Assembly: GCA_002502625.1 (NCBI GenBank)
Contig: DAPV01000079.1
Span: forward strand, 8,472 to 39,630
Length of the DNA stretch: 31,159 nucleotides
From: Euryarchaeota archaeon UBA125
Lineage (GTDB): Archaea; Thermoplasmatota; Poseidoniia; Poseidoniales; Thalassarchaeaceae
Direction of reading: 5' to 3'
Shown: positions 17,701 through 24,424 of the stretch, piece after piece
Layout of the letters: each line of letters opens with the position of its first letter
Numbering within the stretch: the first letter of the stretch is position 1
Notes under the pieces: generated by a model
Database searches by the model: none
Seen by the model: only the letters and a program-made list of their open reading frames with translations
Told to the model about the DNA's origin: nothing
Position numbers and translations under genes: made by a program

Positions 17701-20700
17701 TTCAGCAGCATGGTCATTTGCAGTTGGTGAGCCTGAAACTACTAGTTTAGGAAATCATCTTTACAGTATTACGTATGGTGAAGGAGAAGCAGCTAGCGTA
17801 CTTCAATATCCAAATATCCATGATTCAACTATAGATGAATCAGATCCGAGCGAAGTATTCGCAGATCGTGGACTTGAGGTTGGTATAGGATGTGGTGATT
17901 CCTCTGCTGGACCTACAACTACAAACGAGTGTAGAAGCATTGTTTGGCTTGATTTAGGACAGATTCCACTTCCATCAAATCTTAATCCTCATAGTGGGAA
18001 ATTAAGAATTCACCTTGATGGTATTTTGTTGGCTGATACCTCATATCTCGATGTAAGTGCTCATACACTCTTGAATCAGAATTTCTCTGAAGTTTCTTCT
18101 TCTTGGGATGATGCATCGTACGGAAATGCTTGGGATATTCCTGGAATGCGTAGTGGTGTGGACTATGCTGCTACTCCGTTAGATACTGTTCGTATATACA
18201 ATACAAATGGAAATACTTGGGTTGAATTTGATATTAGTAGTGCCATGACTTCTATGTATGGTACTCTTGGTATTGTATTAATTGGAACTCCTGATACTGC
18301 TGGTGGTAGAATTGTTGTTGAATTTGATAATTCTGAAGATAGTACGTATCATCCTCAATTGATTCTGAATTATACCAATGTCTATGATATTCAGATTACA
18401 GGACCATCTTCTACGGATGCTGATACTCCTGTTACATTTACTGCAACTCTTTTGGATGTCACTGGTCAAACATTAGCAGGTAATGTTGTTTGGAGTAGTA
18501 CCAGCTTAGGTTCCATTTCTACTTCAGGAGTTTATACTCCTCAATATGCGGGTAACGAACAAGTTGTAGCTCGTTTCGGTCAAGTATCTAAAGTGTTGAA
18601 TCTATCAGTCGATCACGGCTCTCCTGTTACTTTGATTCCTGATAGAACTACAGCTGCTTTGAACGCCGATCAGAGTCTTCCAGTTTCTGCAATTGTTGTT
18701 GATCAATATGGAAATGAAGTAGATGGTGAAATAGTACTTTGGTCAGTTACAAACGGTACTTTTTCTTCGACAGGGGATCTTACTGTGTCTACAACTACTC
18801 CTTCTTCATCAGTTACTTACATGCCTTGGTTAACAGGGACTCAGACTATAACCCTCACATGGGGAAGTAGCATTGAAACAATTCCAGTAGTTGTTTCTAC
18901 AGGTGCGCCGCATCACCTTGTTGTTTCTGGATGCGAAGTAGTTGATGCAGGAAGTACCTGTACATACACTTGGATTGTTGAGGATATTCGATTCAATGAG
19001 ATGCCAGCATTGCAAGCAGGAACTGTTTCTTGGTCAGTAGAAAATGGAAATATCACTTCTGCAGGAGAATTTACTGGAGATCATGTTGGAAACTGGACAA
19101 TTAATGCTAGTAGTTCAGTTGGAGTCACAGGTTCCTTTGATGTTGAGGTTGTTTACGGTGCAATTGGGTCTGTGATTCTGACTGCTAATATGACAGAAAT
19201 TACTGCTGATGAATCAGTAGACTTTACTGTAATTCGTGTTGATATTAGAGGGAATTCGAATGATATTACTGAGACATTAAGTCTCAGCGAATGGTCTGCT
19301 TTGAATGGTACATTCATGGAAGTTGATTCTAGAGTAATTTGGACTGCATGGTCTAAGGGTACTCAATGGGTAGAGGTAGAGGTTGAAGGTGAAACCGACA
19401 GAGTTACAATTTCTGTTGTGGACGGAGCTCCTGCAGAAATGGATCTTAGAGTTACCGGGGGGTTCTCTCAAGCAACTGCTGGTGAAATTTTGAATCTACG
19501 TGCTTTCGTAATTGATCAGAGAGGAAACCAGAAACCAGTAACTCCTGAAAATTGGTTAATCACAACTCCAGGTGCAGACCAATCATGGATTGTCCTTGAT
19601 GGTGCTGCTGCTAATTTCTACGCGTATTCTGAAGGAAGTTGGACAGTACAAGCTGCATTAACATGGACTGATGGAGTTACAACCGTACCTCTCACCGCTT
19701 CAGAAACTGTTACTGTTATCCCTGGTGCGCTCGCTGATGTCGAAATCCAAGGTTCTTCTGATTATACATTAACTGCGGATGATTCGATTTCTCTGAGTAT
19801 AGTCGCTAAGGATATGCAACAAAATGTTGTACAGGCTGATTCACTTAGATGGTATATTCATGATATCTCAGTTTCATCTCCTCCTGGGGAATGTGGTGCT
19901 TCTTTGGATTCTGAGGAAATCACCAATGAGGTTGATTCTACTGGTTCTTGGGCTGCCGGTGTAGAGGGAACATATCGGATTTGTGCAATACAAAATGGAT
20001 ATCAAGATAGTATCTCGACAACAGTTTCCCATGGGGTTGCAGTAAGAATTTGGCATGTTGCAGAAAAAGATTTGATGGTGGCAGGAGAAATGGTCGATAT
20101 TCAACTATATGCGGAAGATTCTGCATTAAATCAATTTGCAATAGTGGAATCGGCATGGGATGACCCTGTCATTTGGGATATAGATAATGACAACATTGGG
20201 GCTTATGTATTCAAGCAAACAACAGTTGGAATCTATGAACTAGAATATATTCACAACGGCCTTTCAGAAATTTGGACAGTTGAAGTAATAGCTGCTAATT
20301 TAGATTACATAGTACTCAATGCAGATAAAACCGAAGCAGAGCAACAAGGGATATTGTCCATTACTGCATTCGGATATGACGAATGGAATAATCCAGTCTC
20401 GTTGAATGACCCATATATTGTAGCTACAGGTCATGAAATTAAGCAAGGTTCAGGAGGCCAGAATTGGGAAATTACTTTGATTTCTTCTGGTTCTGGAACC
20501 ATAACAGTTGCAGATCAAGGTGAATCTGCTTCAATTGCTATTAATTCAATTGGAACGATTCCAGGATTCTTTGCAGCAGGTGGACCATTGTATTATGCCG
20601 CTGCTGGGTTGATTGGATTACTAGTTCTTGCATTGCTAGTATTTGTTGTTGTGATTCTCAGAAGAGGTGGAAATGACGATTATGATTTTGACGATGATGA

Positions 20701-20938
20701 AGATTATGAGGATGAGGATGATTACGAAGAGACAGAAGGACCAGTAGCAGGTCCATCTGGTCCTGTAGCGGGTCCATCTGGCCCTGTTGAAGAACTAGAT
20801 GAGCAACCTGAAGAGCAATCTGAAGATGACGGAGTTACAGTTGATGAAGATGGAACTGAATGGTGGGAAGATCCTGATGATGGCACATGGTATTATCGAA
20901 CACAAGACATGGATGATTGGGAACCTTTTGAGGAATGA
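11798..20938 (+). CDS. Giant surface protein: 7 DNRLRE-like, 6 FN3-like, ~8 Ig-like modules
   Basis: Protein of 3046 residues. Residues 1-33 are a signal sequence (LFGTLSIILLLLLMSWSASI). Seven DNRLRE-like beta-sandwich modules lie at about 50-230, 360-555, 704-873, 1021-1211, 1364-1535, 1688-1858 and 2003-2192. Most show a DTYIDS-like opening, a W.E..x.W strand and a W.EW.IT strand. Six fibronectin-like segments (opening like SPxDGxxL, closing with a YYWR.R.xS.x.W strand) separate them. About eight Ig-like repeats (bacterial Ig-like or invasin type, with VDQYGNE and WSV.NGT motifs) fill 2197-2918. A membrane helix at about 2930-2952 precedes RRGG, an acidic Asp/Glu tail, a GPVAGPSGP repeat and a WW-like end. 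Sequons are abundant. DNRLRE-type modules are known from cell-surface proteins and disaggregatase; here a stalk or adhesin role is inferred. First of three consecutive surface genes. Confidence 0.88.
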   Translation: MTAAIANSVSRKNLFGTLSIILLLLLMSWSASIGNFDELSEDSSPSYITSNNAATADTAINKSAPNNGYSTQQSILIFSSDSMDSRGLFDFNISDTSGNPLPTSFRVTSANLVLRCNQMTMFGSGRTMFSAATLDASHTLSQSTWNLASTGVNWSEPGADGSTDRGVWEPPYISTSTSVSTAINVTSLVQSSLRSGSTQISFVVSALGVPVNCDTMESSTTNFRPNLRVDYAAIGSTSAGSVNITSPQNGIALTLPDTLSLTADTTPTIAWADLNGSNVEVQISNESGFLGIHDGDWVWDSWSDSSQFSFSNSTVGSFETPSTNLSAGSDYFARIRSSTSQSILSDWVSVKFLLPDHDISDEVDGSKSFTVRNNSMGYGGTFEDTFVTSGNTSFNGGSANNMIVGNSNDTSIGTGVMLLRINIGDIGLHENSSIHEADLVLRRTDRERWPVISVSEFNDDQWTEHGVNWTHNGAGSSWNIGELDGTSYGGVNGNQSSPQLTFDLAPLIRDRLLVNSSEPLNLMVQGIGPNGAFVEIGSSEEALEYNPRLEIRYDWGDNILPSSPIDLTPRDHSGSWSVSGANLTSSDTIVVSWNTTGHSGHDVVISTSKDEDFKSTVTRSADSRIDSGFNLGAGTFTFPSNWGLGIGDHIWWRISFIEEGDRSYWSDSMMYVPNLNSTYLTGNEHQMRLSDGNASASSNQVNAVPECEDTYLDSTSTSTNNDDSYLVISSTEVALFKCDMAGLILPEGMAIQSAVLRTYAWQFTTFSNVPINVYSGTSDWNETGATWDTRDGTRSWASSGASGIDRTSLLDSQTISTTGDDWFEWNITSAAQAANRWGTPLSVIMTSSSGTSASFQDSETGSSGPEIVITYGIGDDTSPDVPVGMTPSGDEWMVSDDLLMQGIVRPEHSWTTPLQNTNAVEIQIDQDVSMSSSNLETFQSWIDTSAFNLTNGTFTPSSDMTEGERYYWRMRGISSSGQVGNWSATSSYVIPDVVSSMLDSDTSEVEMHHNGFLPEDHWPEFFDTYIDERPAYENVSYASSTSLTLFAPPDIVGGSNNFSNDRITLLKIPINESLTLPRPNDIRVVGTELHFNVISGHGSNVRVFVAPIDEFNESATGRTIDGSTNWSMPNSFVNGNISRDDFVVSNEVTTSGSNTINITRLMQLAAESGDDFLYLAMTAAQDSYTSSWNGISISSIDSSIATDRPYLSIQYRNGSASVPNATGTPDVPSNGQLVWSTNGIILDPDTSPTLEWLTPTAWNSSWDWILNMDCVGQNSYYLEVEYDSRQDSGFDLAGPSFTFSSSVSIAQDSSCEWTVQSVYDDMLGPNSNYSLFGVPNDLTNTIDSTHESLTAQAGMAHSEFNMYGLVEDTEITSSAPNNNLGQSSAMYVGRSGYGLVNVDLSQIPIPEPWMSSDASIDLYKIGSTAGNHQIAVYNIFDEWDESANWNNASSNTPWSTQSGYLDNTMSPISTTVVNATYGWYSWDITEAVQQARIRGDDIVSLLFRDTADPSNSNVYFATSEYSPISFTPRLNMIYSSGNTWIPADASSLNPSLGSETTMWNSSALLPTPPDSVDLSWSHSLTNHSWDFQVDTDPFFATPDLFNSDQNSSLFTTTTGTPSSTSFSFPSSITWDDAWYYWRVRGVENSQYSNWTEGGSFRVPDSVVGTSDGAGNYSVTLERGDVFETSGNLPSFPDTYIDSAGGPGQTQNHGTSVSLNVGSSQTAGAIVVSLIEMDLGELPFQSTTLPTGVTLRLHRSNYLGSGAHTVGIHDCGNNTWSEDTVSWSTYIPGTQCSTTASASITRVATGSGTWYEWDITSIARNAFTNQNGRMTLALITNWTGTLYFSSAEASSNTPQLVFDFVDNPSGITPPPQVNLQSPADQSVLFEEDGYLLSSLDRPTLTWNSASGASGYILRLMNETTTLTQRSWIDSGFTGCTLPMICWTPNFDLDPDVLYSWDIQSIAGSIPGARSAAWSFAVGEPETTSLGNHLYSITYGEGEAASVLQYPNIHDSTIDESDPSEVFADRGLEVGIGCGDSSAGPTTTNECRSIVWLDLGQIPLPSNLNPHSGKLRIHLDGILLADTSYLDVSAHTLLNQNFSEVSSSWDDASYGNAWDIPGMRSGVDYAATPLDTVRIYNTNGNTWVEFDISSAMTSMYGTLGIVLIGTPDTAGGRIVVEFDNSEDSTYHPQLILNYTNVYDIQITGPSSTDADTPVTFTATLLDVTGQTLAGNVVWSSTSLGSISTSGVYTPQYAGNEQVVARFGQVSKVLNLSVDHGSPVTLIPDRTTAALNADQSLPVSAIVVDQYGNEVDGEIVLWSVTNGTFSSTGDLTVSTTTPSSSVTYMPWLTGTQTITLTWGSSIETIPVVVSTGAPHHLVVSGCEVVDAGSTCTYTWIVEDIRFNEMPALQAGTVSWSVENGNITSAGEFTGDHVGNWTINASSSVGVTGSFDVEVVYGAIGSVILTANMTEITADESVDFTVIRVDIRGNSNDITETLSLSEWSALNGTFMEVDSRVIWTAWSKGTQWVEVEVEGETDRVTISVVDGAPAEMDLRVTGGFSQATAGEILNLRAFVIDQRGNQKPVTPENWLITTPGADQSWIVLDGAAANFYAYSEGSWTVQAALTWTDGVTTVPLTASETVTVIPGALADVEIQGSSDYTLTADDSISLSIVAKDMQQNVVQADSLRWYIHDISVSSPPGECGASLDSEEITNEVDSTGSWAAGVEGTYRICAIQNGYQDSISTTVSHGVAVRIWHVAEKDLMVAGEMVDIQLYAEDSALNQFAIVESAWDDPVIWDIDNDNIGAYVFKQTTVGIYELEYIHNGLSEIWTVEVIAANLDYIVLNADKTEAEQQGILSITAFGYDEWNNPVSLNDPYIVATGHEIKQGSGGQNWEITLISSGSGTITVADQGESASIAINSIGTIPGFFAAGGPLYYAAAGLIGLLVLALLVFVVVILRRGGNDDYDFDDDEDYEDEDDYEETEGPVAGPSGPVAGPSGPVEELDEQPEEQSEDDGVTVDEDGTEWWEDPDDGTWYYRTQDMDDWEPFEE

Positions 20939-20944
20939 TTTCTT

Positions 20945-23900
20945 ATGTCTAAGAAAAATAGCCTTGCACTTTTTTTAGTGCTGGTTATTATTTCTAGTGC
21001 CTCATCTTGGACTCCTGAGAATGGATTACAGGATATTCGTGAATTCTACACTCCTGTAGAGATTGACAATGGTAATGGAACATGGACTCTCCAGTATCAA
21101 GGCGATAGCTCAGGTGGTTTTACTGATGCAGTAATTAATAGCGCAAATCCTTCAATGGTTGATACCGCTTCCTCCATTATCGAGATTAGTTCAGACTCTC
21201 AAAACGGTACGGAGCAAAGAGCCCTTTTCGGGATTGACCTTTCGACTGTCGGTTTCATGAGTAATATTTCTATCATATCTGCATCTCTTGAATTAACAAT
21301 AGATACTGCACCTTCAATCGGTACAAATGTCATGGGGTTAATGACATATCGTGATTGGGTAGACCCTTCGTGGAATGGCGCAACTCCTGCAGTAAGTTGG
21401 ACTGAACCTGGAGCAGACTCGAATTCAGATTCTGGTGGTCCAAATTCATTTGTTCCTGCAACCTCATCGTCTACTACAATTTCATTAGATGTAACTGATA
21501 ATCTACGGGTCGGACAAGCTCGAAATGCTCAAGGAAATGGAGGTTTTGTTGGAGTAATGGTAATGGGTTCTGCATGGAATAGCGATTCTTATCTTCCTTG
21601 GTCAATGTCTTTCCACTCATCAGAATCTGTAATTTCTTACATACGTCCTCAATGGAATATTATTGTTAATTGGAATCAGCCAACTACATTATCTACGGTT
21701 GATCCAGGTTGGGTCGATATTGAACCAAGATTTGGGCAGGTATCTGCAGATACTGACTCTCCATTGAAAGCGCAAGTTCGTCATGAAGATGGTAGTGTTT
21801 CATCATCTCCAGTTAATTGGAATGTCATGGCAGGAACTGGTTTTGTTGATTCTAGTGGATTATTTGCACCTCTAAGTTCTGGTTTTGAATTTATTTGCGC
21901 AGAAGCAATTAATGGAGAAACAGGTTGTATTGTTCTATTAGTTACACCTGGTGCTCCAGTATCAATGTCTATTATTCCATCTAATTCTTCTTTCCCTGTT
22001 GGGGTTGATATTCAATTGTCGGCTTTTTTTTCTGATATTAAGGGGAATGATTACCCTGCCTCTCCTCAGTGGTCGGCGGATTCGGGTACAATTCATCCCA
22101 ATGGTTCGTACGAACTTACCGAAGTTGGCACTCACCGAGTTGATGCATCTGCTGCTGGTCTCACTGCGTGGACCAATGTTACTTTGATTGAAGGTTCACC
22201 TACAAACCTCATTTTACCTCAGGATATGTCTGTTAAGTCTGGAGAAAGGATATCTGTACTTCCAACAGCAGTTGATGCATTAGGTAATCCAGTAGATTTG
22301 GCATTAGCCGGCGATTTGACTTATACTGTAGATTCTGGTTCTGTTGATAATTCTGGGATGTACACCGGGGCTGCGGTTGGCACTTGGACAATAGATTGTG
22401 TAGCCTCTTTAGGTGCCTCTGGTTCAACTCAAGTTGTAGTTTCTGTAGGTGATCCATTATCTTTATTGATTGTTCATCCAAACAGAACAGTTGCAGCAGA
22501 TGAAGCAGTTCCTCTTCCAATAATGTGGACCGATGCATTTGGAAATCAAGTAGAAATGTCTCTACCTCTTTCTGCATGGTCAGCAGAAGATGGAGGTTTC
22601 CGTATTGGAGAAAATGGGACTGTAGAATGGCTACCTAGAGATATTGGAACATATTGGGTGAAGTTAGATTATGAGAATCTAACTGACACAATAGATATCG
22701 AAGTTGGTGCAGGAAGTATTGCTTCTGTGCTGATTGATACCGATTCATCTAATCTCCAAGCGGGTGAAGAATCATTCTTACAAATGAAGGCGCAAGATTC
22801 TTTGGGTAATCAAAGAATTTTAGATGCTGTTTGGAGTAACCCTGGACAAGGCCCAAATCCAGTAGCATTTGCAAATGGTGCCACATTTACTCCACTTCAA
22901 ATTGGAACAGTAACCATTGAAGCAGTGGCTACGGAAAATGGTAACACGTATACTGCTACGCGAACATTCGATGTCATCCCTGGTCGTTTAGTTCGAATTG
23001 ATTTCGCCGGCGAAGGAGTTACTATGACTACAGATGATTCTCTAGAGTTACTTCCAATGGGCTATGATTCTCTTGATAATCCAATTGAAGGCCTTGAGTT
23101 TAATTGGACCGTAAATGGAGAAGATATGACTTCTGAAATTAGAGATGCAGGAAATGTGTTCAGACCAAGTCAGGTTGGAGATATTCAACTCGAAGGAATG
23201 GCAGCAGGTCGTGCTGCTAGAGTCGATTTTCTAGTTTTAGCAGGATTGCCTCAGAGTCTTTCAATATCTCATGATTTAGTTTCTAATTCATTTCCAGGAG
23301 GAAGCGAGGTAATTCTTACTGTATTAGGAGTTGATTTAGCAGGTAACGAGAATCCAATTGATAATGTCTCATGGAGCTTTTTAGAAGATGCTGGGTCAAT
23401 TTCTCCAGGTAATTCACCCGGTGAATATGTATACGTAGTTGGAGAAATAGGTTCTTGGGATATAATCGCAAGAAGAGGAGTTGCAGATTCGATATTATCA
23501 ATCACTGTAGTATCTGGTATACCTGATAGAATCTCTATAGTCATGGATGTTGAAGAAGGAAAGATATTTTCAGAAGGGGAGATCATTGATTTGACCTTGA
23601 AGATCTTAGATGCGTCAGGAAATCCAATTACTGTTGCACATTCACAGATTATTGTTGAAACAGAAATTGGAGATGCAGAGCACCTTCAGTCAGATGTATG
23701 GAGAATGAAGATAGATGGCTATGGCGAAAACGTTCCAATTACAGTAAAATATCTCGAATTAGAACAAACTATTTTTGTTTCCGCAACTCCTAGTGCACTC
23801 TCAAAATTAACAGATACAAATATGGGGCGAATGGCCCTAGGTTCCGTTTCCGTCGTATTCCTTCTTGCAGTAATGCTTGTTCTCTTGCCTAAATTCAGAA

Positions 23901-24424
23901 ATGAAGCAGAGGAAATATTTGAAGGAGATGAAGACACAATATCAGAGGAGCGTTCTAGCCCTTCTCCTCCTCCTGCTGGTGTAGCTTTCAGCGCTCCTCC
24001 TTCCTCTGCATTTTCTACTTCATCTCATAGAAGAGGTAGGCATCGCTCCTCTTCGAGTATGGCTCCATCATGGGGTGCATCACAAGCTAGGCAGAATTCT
24101 GCGAATATGGCTGCAATGGGTGCGACAAATTCAGTAACTCAGCAATCTCAAGTCTCATCTTTACCACAATCTAATTTTGAACAATCTCCGCATGTTGATT
24201 CTGTACAGGCTCCTCCTCGACCTAAGGGGTTAGATGAAGTAGAAATTACACAACCAGAACCTATTCTAGTTGAAACTGAAGTGAAACAGGAATCAGTTTC
24301 TTCCGGGGTGATGTTGGCTTGTGATGGAACCATACAAGGACAAACTGGATGGTATCATGATGGTATGGGTAACACAAGTTATTGGCAGGTCGATGAGGTA
24401 GGAACATGGACTCGCCTAGGGTAA
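20945..24424 (+). CDS. Surface protein: 1 DNRLRE-like and ~8 Ig-like modules
   Basis: Protein of 1159 residues beginning 6 nt after the giant gene. Residues 1-22 are a signal sequence (SLALFLVLVIISSASS). One DNRLRE-like module fills about 35-240 (DWVDPSWNGATPAVSWTEPG, ISLDVTDNL). Eight Ig-like repeats of about 88 residues follow, several with a (V/L)D..GN(P/Q) loop such as AVDALGNPVD and AQDSLGNQR. A single membrane helix lies at about 962-984 (VSVVFLLAVMLVLL). The cytoplasmic tail is rich in Ser, Pro and Gln and ends in TGWYHDGMGNTSYWQ plus GTWTRL, an aromatic motif resembling DUF2510. Architecture matches the neighbours, so it is a paralogue; ligand and role are unknown. The next gene overlaps its end by 19 nt. 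Confidence 0.87.
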   Translation: MSKKNSLALFLVLVIISSASSWTPENGLQDIREFYTPVEIDNGNGTWTLQYQGDSSGGFTDAVINSANPSMVDTASSIIEISSDSQNGTEQRALFGIDLSTVGFMSNISIISASLELTIDTAPSIGTNVMGLMTYRDWVDPSWNGATPAVSWTEPGADSNSDSGGPNSFVPATSSSTTISLDVTDNLRVGQARNAQGNGGFVGVMVMGSAWNSDSYLPWSMSFHSSESVISYIRPQWNIIVNWNQPTTLSTVDPGWVDIEPRFGQVSADTDSPLKAQVRHEDGSVSSSPVNWNVMAGTGFVDSSGLFAPLSSGFEFICAEAINGETGCIVLLVTPGAPVSMSIIPSNSSFPVGVDIQLSAFFSDIKGNDYPASPQWSADSGTIHPNGSYELTEVGTHRVDASAAGLTAWTNVTLIEGSPTNLILPQDMSVKSGERISVLPTAVDALGNPVDLALAGDLTYTVDSGSVDNSGMYTGAAVGTWTIDCVASLGASGSTQVVVSVGDPLSLLIVHPNRTVAADEAVPLPIMWTDAFGNQVEMSLPLSAWSAEDGGFRIGENGTVEWLPRDIGTYWVKLDYENLTDTIDIEVGAGSIASVLIDTDSSNLQAGEESFLQMKAQDSLGNQRILDAVWSNPGQGPNPVAFANGATFTPLQIGTVTIEAVATENGNTYTATRTFDVIPGRLVRIDFAGEGVTMTTDDSLELLPMGYDSLDNPIEGLEFNWTVNGEDMTSEIRDAGNVFRPSQVGDIQLEGMAAGRAARVDFLVLAGLPQSLSISHDLVSNSFPGGSEVILTVLGVDLAGNENPIDNVSWSFLEDAGSISPGNSPGEYVYVVGEIGSWDIIARRGVADSILSITVVSGIPDRISIVMDVEEGKIFSEGEIIDLTLKILDASGNPITVAHSQIIVETEIGDAEHLQSDVWRMKIDGYGENVPITVKYLELEQTIFVSATPSALSKLTDTNMGRMALGSVSVVFLLAVMLVLLPKFRNEAEEIFEGDEDTISEERSSPSPPPAGVAFSAPPSSAFSTSSHRRGRHRSSSSMAPSWGASQARQNSANMAAMGATNSVTQQSQVSSLPQSNFEQSPHVDSVQAPPRPKGLDEVEITQPEPILVETEVKQESVSSGVMLACDGTIQGQTGWYHDGMGNTSYWQVDEVGTWTRLG
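24395..24399 (+). promoter_or_regulatory. Ribosome binding site deciding the start at 24406
   Basis: GAGGT lies 6 nt before the ATG at 24406, inside the end of the preceding gene. It favours this start, which also adds an Arg to the signal-peptide n-region, over the ATG at 24424 that overlaps the upstream stop as TAATG. Confidence 0.5.
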